Assembly: GCA_938041035.1 (NCBI GenBank)
Contig: CALHYX010000035.1
Location: forward strand, 116,114 to 180,113
Length of the DNA stretch: 64,000 nucleotides
DNA from: an uncultured Acidimicrobiales bacterium
GTDB taxonomy: Bacteria; Actinomycetota; Acidimicrobiia; Acidimicrobiales; SHLQ01
Direction of reading: 5' to 3'
The position numbers and the translations under genes were made by a program. This document shows positions 50,912 through 59,796 of this stretch, in pieces. The notes beneath the pieces are model-generated. The model had not been told where the DNA came from. It saw only the letters and a list, made by a program, of their open reading frames with translations, and ran no database searches. Each line of letters opens with the position of its first letter. Position 1 is the first letter of the stretch.

Positions 50912-51310
50912 ATGTCAGAGTTTCGGATGGGGCAAGCGGCCGAACTGGTCGGTGTTGGCGTGGACACCCTTCGCCGGTGGGCGGACCAGGGGTTGTTCGA
51001 GACCACCCGCACTGCCGGCGGCCATCGCCTGGTGAGCGGTGCCGAACTCGCCCGGCTCGCCGTCGAACGAAACGATGCCAAACGCGCCGATGACCGCGCC
51101 GAGCTCTCGGCCCGAAACCGCTTCACCGGACTCGTCACGCGCGTGGTCGCCGACACCGTCATGGCCCAGGTCGAGCTTCAGGCCGGACCCAACCGGATCG
51201 TGGCCCTGATCTCGGCCGAGGCGGTGCACGACCTCGGCCTCGAGCCCGGCGTGGTCGCCGTCGCCGCCGTCAAGGCCACCCACGTGATCATCGAGCGACC
51301 CGACGCATGA
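50912..51310 (+). CDS. MerR-type HTH regulator with a TOBE (molbindin) domain
   Basis: A 132-residue protein. Residues 1-55 are a MerR-like winged helix (MGQAAELVGVGVDTLRRWADQGL, then TAGGHRLVSGAELARL). Residues about 68-128 are a single TOBE/mop domain (ARNRFTGLVTRVVADTVMAQVELQ ... VALISAEAVHDLGLEPG), which in ModE and molbindins binds molybdate. It most likely senses molybdate and controls the modABC genes it leads. Its stop overlaps modA by 4 nt. Start ATG 50912. Confidence 0.88.
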   Translation: MSEFRMGQAAELVGVGVDTLRRWADQGLFETTRTAGGHRLVSGAELARLAVERNDAKRADDRAELSARNRFTGLVTRVVADTVMAQVELQAGPNRIVALISAEAVHDLGLEPGVVAVAAVKATHVIIERPDA

Positions 51311-52107
51311 ACCGCCGTCCGGCCGCGGCGCAGCCCGGTCCACGCCAGAGTCCATCCCGCCGATCCCCCCGTGTTTCTGGATGCCTCCGGACCGCACCGT
51401 TCCTCCTCGTATCCCTGCTTGCGCTCGCGGGCTGTGGGGGCGGCGCCGACGGACCGACCGTCGTCGCCGCCTCGTCGCTCACCAACGCCCTCCCCGCCGT
51501 CATCGACGAGGCGGAAGGGTTCGAGGACAACGCGACGTTGGCCTTCGCCGGCAGTGCGACGATCGCCACCCAGATCGAGACCGGCCGCTCGGCCGACATC
51601 GTCATCACCGCCAACCGCGCCACCATGGATCGAATCGAGGCCACCGGCCTGGTCTCGGGATCGCCGGTCCGCATCGCCGTCAACGAACTCATCATCGGCC
51701 TGCCCGCGGACAACCCGGCCGGTATCACCTCGCTCGCCGATCTCACCGATGGGGACCTGCGGTTGTCCGCCTGCGCCACCGCAGTGCCGTGCGGGGAGGT
51801 GGCCCAGGACGTGATCGATGGCGCCGACCTCACCGTTGCCATCGACTCGTTCGAGCCCAACGTGCGCGCCGTGGCCAGCCGCCTGGAAACCGGTTCGGTC
51901 GACGCCGGGTTCATCTACCGCTCCGATGCCGTGGCCCTTGGGGATCGCATCGCCACGGTCGAGATCGACCCGGGCGACAACCGCTCGACGACCTACTTTG
52001 CCGCCCTGCTGCGCGACGCCCATCCCGGAGCCCGGCCGCTGTTCGACCACCTGCGGGGAGCAGAGGCACAGCGCATCCTCGCCGAGTGGGGTTTCACCGC
52101 GCCATGA
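51307..52107 (+). CDS. modA: Molybdate-binding lipoprotein ModA
   Basis: A 266-residue substrate-binding lipoprotein of the molybdate/tungstate ABC importer. The signal peptide has an unusually long Pro/Arg-rich start, then SLLALAGC as lipobox (Cys near residue 44). Family motifs are AASSLTNALPAVID, FAGSATIATQIETGRSADIVITAN and the later AGFIYRSDA. It overlaps the regulator and modB by 4 nt each (ATGA). Acts on the outer face of the membrane. Confidence 0.93.
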   Translation: MNRRPAAAQPGPRQSPSRRSPRVSGCLRTAPFLLVSLLALAGCGGGADGPTVVAASSLTNALPAVIDEAEGFEDNATLAFAGSATIATQIETGRSADIVITANRATMDRIEATGLVSGSPVRIAVNELIIGLPADNPAGITSLADLTDGDLRLSACATAVPCGEVAQDVIDGADLTVAIDSFEPNVRAVASRLETGSVDAGFIYRSDAVALGDRIATVEIDPGDNRSTTYFAALLRDAHPGARPLFDHLRGAEAQRILAEWGFTAP

Positions 52108-52925
52108 CCGGTTCGTTCCGTTCCGCTCGCCTGACGAACACCCACCGGGCACCCCGACCGTGGTGGATCGTCGCGCCTGCGGTCATCGCCATCGCACTGC
52201 TCGCGCTGCCGATCGTGGCCCTGCTGTGGCGCACGCCGTGGTCCTCGCTCGTCGACCTGCTCAGCACCAACCTCGCCTTCGACGCCCTCCGGGTCTCCCT
52301 GGTCGTGTCCCTCGTGGCGGCGGGGTTGTGTCTCGTCCTCGGGCTGCCGCTGGCCTGGACCCTCGCCCGGCTCCGGGGCTGGACCCGCCGCATCGTGCGA
52401 TCGATCGTCCTGTTGCCGATGGTGCTGCCGCCGGTCGTCGCCGGTACGGCCCTGCTCTTCGCCCTCGGTCCCCGCCAGAGTCTGATCGGACCCACTCTCG
52501 AACGAATCGGTATCGTCGTACCCTTCACCACCGCCGGGGCGGTCCTCGCCGCCACCGTGGTAGCGCTGCCGTTCTTCGTCCTCGCGGTCGAGGCGGCGAT
52601 GGAGGAGAACGCCGACGGCCTCGAAGCGGCGGCCGCCACCCTCGGAGCCTCGCCGGGCGCAATCTTTCGCCGCATCACGCTCCCCCGGGCTCGGTCATCG
52701 ATCCTGGCGGGTGTCGTGCTCGCCTGGGCGCGCGCCCTCGGCGAGTTCGGCGCCACCCTCACGTTCGCCGGCAACGTTCCCGGTCGCACCCAAACCCTGC
52801 CGTTGGCGACGTTCCTCAGCCTCGAGGCCGGAGACCCCGACCAGGCGCTGGCCCTGAGCGTCGTGCTGCTCCTCGTCTCGCTCGGCGTGTTGATCGGGCT
52901 GCGCGACCGTTGGCTGTTGCGATGA
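52104..52925 (+). CDS. modB: Molybdate ABC transporter permease ModB
   Basis: A 273-residue permease with six transmembrane helices. The cytoplasmic EAA loop that contacts ModC is EAAAATLGASPGAIFRRITLP, followed by GEFGATLTFAGNVPGRTQTL, a ModB/CysT-type signature. It overlaps modA and modC by 4 nt. Confidence 0.94.
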   Translation: MTGSFRSARLTNTHRAPRPWWIVAPAVIAIALLALPIVALLWRTPWSSLVDLLSTNLAFDALRVSLVVSLVAAGLCLVLGLPLAWTLARLRGWTRRIVRSIVLLPMVLPPVVAGTALLFALGPRQSLIGPTLERIGIVVPFTTAGAVLAATVVALPFFVLAVEAAMEENADGLEAAAATLGASPGAIFRRITLPRARSSILAGVVLAWARALGEFGATLTFAGNVPGRTQTLPLATFLSLEAGDPDQALALSVVLLLVSLGVLIGLRDRWLLR

Positions 52926-53632
52926 TCGGAACGCTGCACCTCGAGGGCGAGGTCACCGTCGGTACGCTCACCCTCGAGGTGGCGCTGTCCTTCGCCCCCG
53001 GCGAGGTCGTCGCCATCGTCGGCCCCAACGGCGCGGGAAAGACCACGCTCGCCCGGGTGATCGCCGGGCTCGTGGGCCTGGATCGGGGCACGCTCCGGGT
53101 CGGTGACGAACGGTGGGACCACCCGGCCGACGCGATATTCCTGCGCCCCGAGCATCGGCGGGTCGGCGTGGTCTTCCAGGATCTCCGACTCTTCGACCAC
53201 CTGTCGGCGACCGAAAACGTCGCGTTCGGGCCGCGCCATCTCGGCCTGGAGGATCCCCAGTCGATCGCCTGTCGGTGGATCGAACGAGTTGGACTACGGG
53301 CCGACGAACCCCGCCCGATCCCGGAGCTGTCGGGGGGCGAGCGTCAACGGCTGGCCCTCGCCCGCGCCCTGGCGTCGGAGCCAAACATCTTGCTGCTCGA
53401 CGAGCCGTTTGCGGCCGTGGACGCCGAGACCCGCGATGGGGTTCGGGCGTTGGTGGCCCAGTCGAGCGCTGCGGTCACCATGGTGATCACCCACGACCGC
53501 GACGACGTGTTGGCGCTGGCCGATCGGGTCATCGCCCTCGACCGGGGCCGGGTGACCGCCGACGGGACCATTCATGAGGTCGCCGCCGGCGATCGAGGCT
53601 TTGCGGCCCGGATGCTCGGCTCGCTCCAGTAG
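52922..53632 (+). CDS. modC: Molybdate ABC transporter ATPase ModC, without TOBE domain
   Basis: A 236-residue ABC ATPase: Walker A GPNGAGKTT, Q-loop FQDLRLF, signature LSGGERQRLALARAL, Walker B ILLLDEP and the H-loop THDRDD. Classic ModC proteins are about 350 residues long and end in a TOBE domain; here the protein ends after the ATPase core. The TOBE function is instead found on the MerR-type protein at the head of the operon. Last gene of the mod operon, convergent with the DUF4349 gene 27 nt away. Confidence 0.92.
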   Translation: MIGTLHLEGEVTVGTLTLEVALSFAPGEVVAIVGPNGAGKTTLARVIAGLVGLDRGTLRVGDERWDHPADAIFLRPEHRRVGVVFQDLRLFDHLSATENVAFGPRHLGLEDPQSIACRWIERVGLRADEPRPIPELSGGERQRLALARALASEPNILLLDEPFAAVDAETRDGVRALVAQSSAAVTMVITHDRDDVLALADRVIALDRGRVTADGTIHEVAAGDRGFAARMLGSLQ

Positions 53633-53659
53633 CGAAGCCGGCCTTCGAGGGTCGGGGTA

Positions 53660-54559
53660 TCAGGCTTCGGCGACCATCCCCGGTCCGGCGTCAGCCGACC
53701 GGCGGCGCAGCCACCACAGGAACCCGCCCGCAGCGATGAGAAGGGGCAGGAACGGCAGCGCGAATCCGGCGAGCGTGGCGATCAGGCTGCCGAAGTCGAC
53801 CAGGACGTCCCACCCGGCGCGCAGGCCGCTCATGAAGCCCGGCAGGCCCGCTTCCTCAACATCGCCACCGGTGATCTCGGGCGCCGGCGGTTCGGCATCG
53901 AGCACCAGGGTGATCGTCGAGAGGCTGACCAGATCCCGCAGACTGCGCAGCTGGGCTCGCAACGATTCGAGTTCGGCTTCGCGGGCACTCAGCTCCCGTT
54001 CGAGGTCGGTGATGTCGGTTACCGTGGTCGCCTTCTCGAGAAAGCCGCGCAACCGGTCGACGCTCGTCTCCGCGGTGGCGATGCGGCTCTCGATATCGAC
54101 GATGCGTTCGGTGACGTCCTCGGTGGTCGAGGATTGGCTGAGCACCAGGCCGAGTTCGCGCAGGTCGCGCAGCAACGGTGTGAAACGCTCCGGTGGCACC
54201 TTGAAGGTCAGTTCGGCGCTCGGGCGTTGGCTCTGCAGGTTGGTGTTCTCCCCGGCGAGAAACCCGCCGGCCGCCAGGACCTGGTCGATGGCTGCGTCGG
54301 TCGCCTCGGTGACGTTGTCGACCTCGAGCACGAGGGTCCCGTTCAGGATTATCTGCCGGCTGGTCGGCTGCTTGGCGACCACGAGCTCGGTCTCGGCGTC
54401 CGGAGCATCGATGCCACCGCCATTGGCCGCGTTTCCCGCCTCTTCGGCCAGCACCGCCGGTGCCGCGTCGCTTGCGGATTCGCCGACGCTCGATCCGTTG
54501 GAACACGCGGTGAGGACCACGATGAGAGCGGCGAACAGGGCGAGTAGTCGTTTGGACAT
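53660..54559 (-). CDS. DUF4349 lipoprotein
   Basis: A 299-residue lipoprotein: signal peptide with lipobox VLTAC (Cys19), a DUF4349 domain with the QIILNGTLVLEVDNVTEATDAAIDQV start and a coiled coil (about 150-215: ERIVDIESRIATAETSVDRL and LERELSAREAELESLRAQL). A C-terminal transmembrane helix and Arg-rich tail follow. It would be held in the membrane at both ends. The function is unknown. GAGGAG lies about 7 nt before the ATG at 54559. Confidence 0.87.
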   Translation of the reverse strand: MSKRLLALFAALIVVLTACSNGSSVGESASDAAPAVLAEEAGNAANGGGIDAPDAETELVVAKQPTSRQIILNGTLVLEVDNVTEATDAAIDQVLAAGGFLAGENTNLQSQRPSAELTFKVPPERFTPLLRDLRELGLVLSQSSTTEDVTERIVDIESRIATAETSVDRLRGFLEKATTVTDITDLERELSAREAELESLRAQLRSLRDLVSLSTITLVLDAEPPAPEITGGDVEEAGLPGFMSGLRAGWDVLVDFGSLIATLAGFALPFLPLLIAAGGFLWWLRRRSADAGPGMVAEA

Positions 54560-54694
54560 CGGAGTCTCCTCGGTCAGCCCCTGAGGGCAGCGCACCGGGC
54601 GGTGCAGCGGTTGCCGGGTATGACGTGGCGATCCGCCGGCCGGTTCCCCAAAAGTTGATGACAGCTGCGTGACGGACCGGTGACGAACGCTGGA

Positions 54695-56824
54695 CTACTG
54701 GTCGAAGGACGCCCGCAGGAAGTCGATCTGGAGCAGGAGCAGGTTCTCGGCGACCGCTTCCTGGGGGGTCATGTGGGTCACGCCGGAGAGCGGTAACACC
54801 TGGTGGGGGCGACCCGCCTCCAGCAGCGCCCGCGACAACTGCAGCGTGTGGGCGGCGACCACGTTGTCGTCGGCCAGGCCGTGCACCAACAACAGCGGCC
54901 GGGTCAGCGCGGCGGCCTCTTCGATCAGGCTGGAAGCCGAATAGTGGCCCGGGTCGGTCTCGGGGTGGCCCAGGTACCGCTCGGTGTAGTGGGTGTCGTA
55001 CAGCGCCCAGTCGGTCACCGGAGCGCCGGCGATCGCCGCGTGGAAACGGTCGGGGCGCCGCAGCACGGCCAGTGCGGCGAGGTACCCGCCGAAGGACCAG
55101 CCGCGGATGGCCACCCGGTCGAGGTCGAGACGCGGGTGGAGTTCGGCGGCCGCTTCAAGCGCAGCCACCTGGTCGTCGAGCACCGGCGTCGCCAGGTCGC
55201 CGTACACCGCCCGCTCGAACACCGGTCCGCGCGCCGGTGTCCCTCGCCCGTCGGTGACGATCACGGCGAAACCCTGGTCGGCGAACCATTGGCTGGTGAG
55301 GTACATCGACTGTGCGTGCTGCACCCGCTGGGCGTGTGGTCCGCCGTAGGGGTCGAGCAGAACGGGGAGCTTCGTCGACCCGTCGTCGCCGGCGGGGAAC
55401 AAGATGGCCGACGCCAGCTCGTTTGGACCCAACCCCACCAGGGCCACGTTGGGGGTAACGACCGGCTGCTCGGCGTGAGACACCACCGTCGCGACCTCGG
55501 TCGACGCCTCGACGGGGGCGTCCGCGCCCCACCGCACCACCCGGTGCATCGACCCGGGTCGGTCGAGCGAAGCCGTCGACACGACGGCGACGGTCTCGCC
55601 GGATTCGAGCACGCGGATCGCTGCGCCGTGAACGCCGGCCACCTCGGTTGCCGCTTCGATCCCGCCGGTGAGATCGCTGCGATAGACGTGCGTCTCGGTC
55701 GGGTCGGGCGACGCGCTGAACCACACCGCCTGCTCGGAAGCAGCGAGCACCCGCCGAACCTGCAATCCGTCCGGGCTGATGGGTTCCCCGTCGAGTTCCA
55801 GGCGCCGGGTACCCGCGTTGTCGTCGACCGATGTGTGATCGACCACGCTCAGCAACCGTTCGCCAATCCATGCGGGGGCACCGGGCACCAACTCCACCCA
55901 GTGATCGTCGCGTTGTCGGTATCGCTCGGTCACCGCGCCGCTGCCGGGATCGGCGGTCAGCACCGCCAGGGTCTTCTGGTCGCGAGTTTGCACGGTGAGG
56001 GTGATGAGCTCCGACGCGCCCCACGACGCGTTCGCGAGGTACTCGAACTCGTCCCCCGCCCAGTCGATGTCGACCCGCGCGCCGTCCCGGCTGATCACCG
56101 AGAGTCCGACTTCGGCATTGGTGGCACCGGCGTGGGGGTACCGGATCGCCGCCGGCTCCGCCGCGGGGTCGACCGGAGCTGCGATATGCCAGACCGGCAC
56201 CGCGCTCACGTCGGTCCGTTGCACGAGCAACCGATCATCGGGGCCCCACCAGAACCCGCGGGTTCGACCCATTTCCTCGCCGGCGACGAACTCGGCCGAA
56301 CCCCACCCGACGTTGGCTTCGCCGGCGTCGGGGGCGATGACCTCGCGGTCGCCGTCCGGACCGGTGCAGCGGAGGGCCGAGTCGACGACATAGCCCACCT
56401 GGTGTCCGTCGGTGCTGAGCCGCGGGTCGAATGCCCCGTCGACAGCGTCCAACTCCTCGATTGCACCCTCGATCAGATCGGCGCGGTACAACCGGCCGCC
56501 GAGGGCAAAGACCGCGACGGTCAGTTCCGGGTCGGCGTCGTAGGCAACGATGCCGGCACCGCTTTCGCGCTCCCGTTCACGTCGAGCTCGCTCGGCGGCG
56601 GGAAGCTCCTGATCGGCCCCGCTCGCGATGGTGGCCGGGTCGGCGATCAGGTACTCGGACCCGGGATGGGCGTCGAGCACGAACAGGGCGTTGGCGGGGT
56701 CGCCCGGCGCTCGAGAACGCAGAAAGGCAATCCGTTCGCCCGTGGCCCCGACCACGAAGTTGCGGGGGGCACCAACGCTGAATCGACGGGTGCGGGCGTA
56801 TTGACGGGGAAAGCTCTCGGTCAC
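54695..56824 (-). CDS. S9 family prolyl oligopeptidase/dipeptidyl-peptidase IV-like
   Basis: A 709-residue serine peptidase. The N-terminal beta-propeller (DPP IV type) covers about residues 1-450 and contains GEEMGRTRGFWWGPDDRLLVQRTD, similar to the double-Glu substrate-binding segment of DPP IV. The alpha/beta-hydrolase domain has nucleophile Ser in GWSFGGY (near 575), Asp in HGLADDNV (near 650) and His in SGVTHM (near 683). No signal peptide, so it is cytosolic. GTG 56824 is the start, supported by a TATGCT box 6 nt upstream. Confidence 0.92.
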   Translation of the reverse strand: MTESFPRQYARTRRFSVGAPRNFVVGATGERIAFLRSRAPGDPANALFVLDAHPGSEYLIADPATIASGADQELPAAERARRERERESGAGIVAYDADPELTVAVFALGGRLYRADLIEGAIEELDAVDGAFDPRLSTDGHQVGYVVDSALRCTGPDGDREVIAPDAGEANVGWGSAEFVAGEEMGRTRGFWWGPDDRLLVQRTDVSAVPVWHIAAPVDPAAEPAAIRYPHAGATNAEVGLSVISRDGARVDIDWAGDEFEYLANASWGASELITLTVQTRDQKTLAVLTADPGSGAVTERYRQRDDHWVELVPGAPAWIGERLLSVVDHTSVDDNAGTRRLELDGEPISPDGLQVRRVLAASEQAVWFSASPDPTETHVYRSDLTGGIEAATEVAGVHGAAIRVLESGETVAVVSTASLDRPGSMHRVVRWGADAPVEASTEVATVVSHAEQPVVTPNVALVGLGPNELASAILFPAGDDGSTKLPVLLDPYGGPHAQRVQHAQSMYLTSQWFADQGFAVIVTDGRGTPARGPVFERAVYGDLATPVLDDQVAALEAAAELHPRLDLDRVAIRGWSFGGYLAALAVLRRPDRFHAAIAGAPVTDWALYDTHYTERYLGHPETDPGHYSASSLIEEAAALTRPLLLVHGLADDNVVAAHTLQLSRALLEAGRPHQVLPLSGVTHMTPQEAVAENLLLLQIDFLRASFDQ

Positions 56825-56830
56825 CGTCGC

Positions 56831-56836
56831 AGCATA
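56831..56836 (-). promoter_or_regulatory. Predicted -10 box of a leaderless promoter for the S9 peptidase
   Basis: TATGCT on the minus strand, 6 nt before the GTG at 56824. Confidence 0.5.
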
Positions 56837-56980
56837 GAGCGGGCCGGGTGGAGCGGCGGAGCAGAGAAAGCGCCCGGGAGTGCGCCGAGAAGCCCGGGCA
56901 AAGTCCGCGGGTGCCGAACTTCGAAGTACCTCAAGCGCGCCGATACGCCTCGGCCGCGATCACGCTGCGAGGATGGCTGC

Positions 56981-57781
56981 ATGCGTATCGCGACGTGGAA
57001 CGTGAATTCGATCCGCGCCCGCACCGAACGGGTCGGCTGGTGGCTCGACGAACATCAGCCCGACGTCATCGCGGTTCAGGAAACCCGGTGCACGCCGGCC
57101 CAGGTGCCAGGGGCCCTGTTCGCCGACCGCGGGTATCAGGTCGTTGCCCACGGAGTCGGTTCGCGCGGCGGCGTGGCGCTCGCCAGCCGGGTGGGCCTTG
57201 TCGACGTGACCCTCGGGATACCCGGCGCCGTCCACCCCCTTGATCTTCCCGTCTCGATCTCGGCCACCTGCGGCGACCTCCGGATCCACACGGCGTACGC
57301 CCCGAACGGCCGCAAGGTCGGCACGGAACCCCATCGGGTCAAACTGGCCTGGTTCGCGCTGTTCGCCGCGTGGATGACCATCGACGGCGTGACCGATCGA
57401 CCGACGGTGGTCGCCGGTGACCTCAACATCGCCCCCACCGACCTGGATGTGTGGGACCCGGCCCGGTACCGCAAACGCAACCTGACCAGCCGACCCGAGC
57501 GCGACGCCTTCGCTGCGTTACTCGAGACCGGACTTGTCGATGTGGTTCGCGCCCACCACGGCGACACCCGTCTGTCGAGCTGGTGGAACCGACGGGGGGA
57601 CTTCTACGAAAGTGATCGGGGCTGGCGGCTCGACCACATCCTCACCGACCCCACCACGGCCAAACGCGTGCGCACCGCGGTCATCGATCGACGCGAACGG
57701 GGCGTGGCCCGTTCGTCGGACCACGCCCCGTGCTACATCGATATCGACCCCGCCGAGGCGGGCGTCAGTTCCGCTCGCTAG
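56981..57781 (+). CDS. xthA: Exodeoxyribonuclease III
   Basis: A 266-residue endonuclease/exonuclease/phosphatase-fold enzyme of the ExoIII family (AP endonuclease, 3'-repair). The metal-binding Asn and Glu are in IATWNVNSIRAR and VIAVQETRC. GDLNIAPTDLDVWDP holds the active-site Asp and Asn; WRLDHILTDP and SSDHAPCYIDI complete the catalytic set. The ATG at 56981 fits the family N-terminus exactly. Confidence 0.94.
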   Translation: MRIATWNVNSIRARTERVGWWLDEHQPDVIAVQETRCTPAQVPGALFADRGYQVVAHGVGSRGGVALASRVGLVDVTLGIPGAVHPLDLPVSISATCGDLRIHTAYAPNGRKVGTEPHRVKLAWFALFAAWMTIDGVTDRPTVVAGDLNIAPTDLDVWDPARYRKRNLTSRPERDAFAALLETGLVDVVRAHHGDTRLSSWWNRRGDFYESDRGWRLDHILTDPTTAKRVRTAVIDRRERGVARSSDHAPCYIDIDPAEAGVSSAR

Positions 57782-57784
57782 CGC

Positions 57785-58432
57785 TTAGAGGAAGGGCAGC
57801 AGCTTGCCGCCCTTTTCGCCGCCGACGACGACACTGAAGTTCAGGATCTTGTCCGTGAGGCGCTTCTTCTGCGGGTCGAACAGCGGCCAGAGCAGGTCGG
57901 CGATTCCACCGACGCAGCACAGCAACCACATGGCCCACCCGACAATGACGCGCACGACAGCCATGCCGAACCCGACCGGCTGGCCGGTGCTGTCGGCGAC
58001 CAGCGAAATGCCCATCTGCTTCTTGCCGATCGTCTGACCGGTGGTGCCCTGGAGGTAGCCGGCGTTGTAGATCCAGTAGGCCAGGTTCACCAGGGTGAAG
58101 CCCCAGCTCACCAGAGTGCCGAGCGCATCGCTGGCGGCGCCGAAGATCAGCGAGAGGATGAGGCCGACGATGTAGATGGCCAGACCAATGCCTGCATCGA
58201 TGAGGTAGGCCAAAAGCCGGGTTACCCACTCCGCCGGTTGGGCACCGCCGAGTACCGGCGAACCGCCGGTGGGTCCGGCTGGAGCGCCAAACGCGGGAGG
58301 TGGGGCCATGGCACCGGGCGGCGGAACCGCGCCGCCACCGGGAGGCGGTGGAGGAACCGCACCGCCACCGGGAGGCGGTGGGGGCACTGCACCTCCACCC
58401 ATACCCTCGTTACCCGGAATGTTGTCAGACAT
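57785..58432 (-). CDS. RDD family membrane protein with a Pro/Gly repeat N-terminus
   Basis: A 215-residue protein. The first 65 residues are Pro/Gly-rich with two copies of a PPPPPGGGAV unit, encoded by a 30-bp duplication. The RDD domain follows, with three or four helices, and starts AEWVTRLLAYLIDAGIGLAIY, where Arg and Asp of the family name appear. TTGQTIGKKQMGISLV is the conserved loop. The function is unknown; RDD proteins are linked to ion or solute handling. GGGAGG lies about 7 nt before the ATG. Confidence 0.88.
   Translation of the reverse strand: MSDNIPGNEGMGGGAVPPPPPGGGAVPPPPPGGGAVPPPGAMAPPPAFGAPAGPTGGSPVLGGAQPAEWVTRLLAYLIDAGIGLAIYIVGLILSLIFGAASDALGTLVSWGFTLVNLAYWIYNAGYLQGTTGQTIGKKQMGISLVADSTGQPVGFGMAVVRVIVGWAMWLLCCVGGIADLLWPLFDPQKKRLTDKILNFSVVVGGEKGGKLLPFL
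58325..58384. repeat. 30-bp direct duplication in the RDD gene
   Basis: Two nearly identical 30-bp units at 58325-58354 and 58355-58384 encode the repeated Pro/Gly decapeptide. Each unit also has the inverted repeat CCGCC and GGCGG. Confidence 0.75.
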
Positions 58433-58536
58433 GGTTAGGCCTCCCGCCAGAACTTCGAAGGCCCAACATTAGCCAGATTCGGCTCTGACATGGGATTTCT
58501 CTGCTGCCCCACCCGTTCGGGGTGACGCGCGGCCGG

Positions 58537-58542
58537 TAACGT
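58537..58542 (+). promoter_or_regulatory. Predicted -10 box of a leaderless promoter for the MFS gene
   Basis: TAACGT, 6 nt before the GTG at 58549. Only GC-rich sequence without a ribosome-binding site lies between. Confidence 0.5.
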
Positions 58543-58548
58543 CGACGG

Positions 58549-59796
58549 GTGAACAAAGCCGCCGAGCGTCGACAGCCCGACCTGCCGGGGCGCCCAGAAC
58601 TCATCGTCGCGATGTCACTGCTGACCGGCATCGTGGCGATCGCCATCGACACGATGCTGCCGGCGTTCGACGAGATTCGGATGACGTTCGGCCTCTCGGC
58701 CGACTCGAACCAGACCAGCCTGACGATCACGTCGTTCTTCGTGGGGCTGGCGCTCGGTCAGCTGGTCCAGGGTCCGCTCGCCGACCGGTTCGGGCGGCGG
58801 CCCGTCCTCCTCGTCAACCTGGGCCTGTACACCGCGTGTGCGATCGTCGCCGCCTTGGCACCGTCGCTCGGGTTCTTGATCGCCATTCGAGCGCTGTGGG
58901 GCGTCGCTGCCGCCGGTCCTCGAATCGCGGTGTACGCGGCGGTACGCGATTTGTTCGAAGGCGACGATCGGGCCCGCATCATGTCGTTCATCACCGCCGT
59001 GTTCATGATCACCCCGGTGGTGGCGCCCGCGTTGGGCGAGGCGTTGCTGCTGCTCGGATCGTGGCGTTGGGTGTTCGGGGCCGGTGCCGTGCTGGCGGTG
59101 GTGTTGGCGGCGTGGGTGTTCCTTCGGTTGCCCGAAACCCTCGATCCCAACGACCGGCGGGCGTTCGATTCGGCGACCATTCTTCGCGGCATGCGCGAGG
59201 TGCTCTCCCACCGGGTCGCGCTGGTCTACACGATGGCCAGCGTGTTTTCGATCGGGTCGTTCCTCCCCTGGCTGGGCAGTTCGGAACTGTTGTTCAGCGA
59301 GGTGTACGGCCGCGGCGGCCAGTTCGCCTTTTGGTTCGGAGTGAACTCGGTGGCGATGGGCATCGGCACGGCATTCGGCGCGGTACTGGTCCGTCGATAC
59401 GGTGCCGAAGCGGTGGCGCGCAATGGCACTCTCGCCCTCGTGGTCGCGGCCGGTGGGTACACCGCCGTGGCCGCAGCGGCATCCGGTCGGCCATCGTTCG
59501 CGGCGTTCATGGCGGGCGCGGCGTTGTGCACCACGCTCCAGACCGCGGTGAACCCGGTGCTCTTCTCCCTCGCCATCGAACCGATGGGCCATCTCGCCGG
59601 CACCGCGGTGGCCGTGGTCGGCACGATCTCGCTCGCTCTGGGGGCGGTGCTCGCCGCGGTGGTCGACAACTTCATCGCCGATTCGATGTTGCCGCTCGCG
59701 GTCGGGTTCTTCGTTCTGTCGAGCATCTCGGTCGTCCCGTTGCTGTGGCTCTGGCGCCACCCGCTGCCCGGCGACCTCCAACCGGCGACGACCTAG
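58549..59796 (+). CDS. MFS drug exporter, Bcr/CflA family
   Basis: A 415-residue major facilitator with 12 transmembrane helices. The motif-A loop is GPLADRFGRRPVLLVNL and the motif-C-like segment is AVFMITPVVAPALGEALLLL, typical of Bcr/CflA multidrug efflux proteins; the FVGLALGQLVQGPLADRFGRRP stretch is close to consensus. The substrate cannot be predicted. It starts at GTG 58549 after a leaderless-type box. Its end overlaps the convergent BTAD-AAA regulator by 4 nt. Confidence 0.9.
   Translation: MNKAAERRQPDLPGRPELIVAMSLLTGIVAIAIDTMLPAFDEIRMTFGLSADSNQTSLTITSFFVGLALGQLVQGPLADRFGRRPVLLVNLGLYTACAIVAALAPSLGFLIAIRALWGVAAAGPRIAVYAAVRDLFEGDDRARIMSFITAVFMITPVVAPALGEALLLLGSWRWVFGAGAVLAVVLAAWVFLRLPETLDPNDRRAFDSATILRGMREVLSHRVALVYTMASVFSIGSFLPWLGSSELLFSEVYGRGGQFAFWFGVNSVAMGIGTAFGAVLVRRYGAEAVARNGTLALVVAAGGYTAVAAAASGRPSFAAFMAGAALCTTLQTAVNPVLFSLAIEPMGHLAGTAVAVVGTISLALGAVLAAVVDNFIADSMLPLAVGFFVLSSISVVPLLWLWRHPLPGDLQPATT

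Noticed and set aside
54803..56980. Long in-frame extension upstream of exonuclease III
   Set aside because: It is antisense to the S9 peptidase, and the nuclease family N-terminus begins precisely at the ATG 56981.
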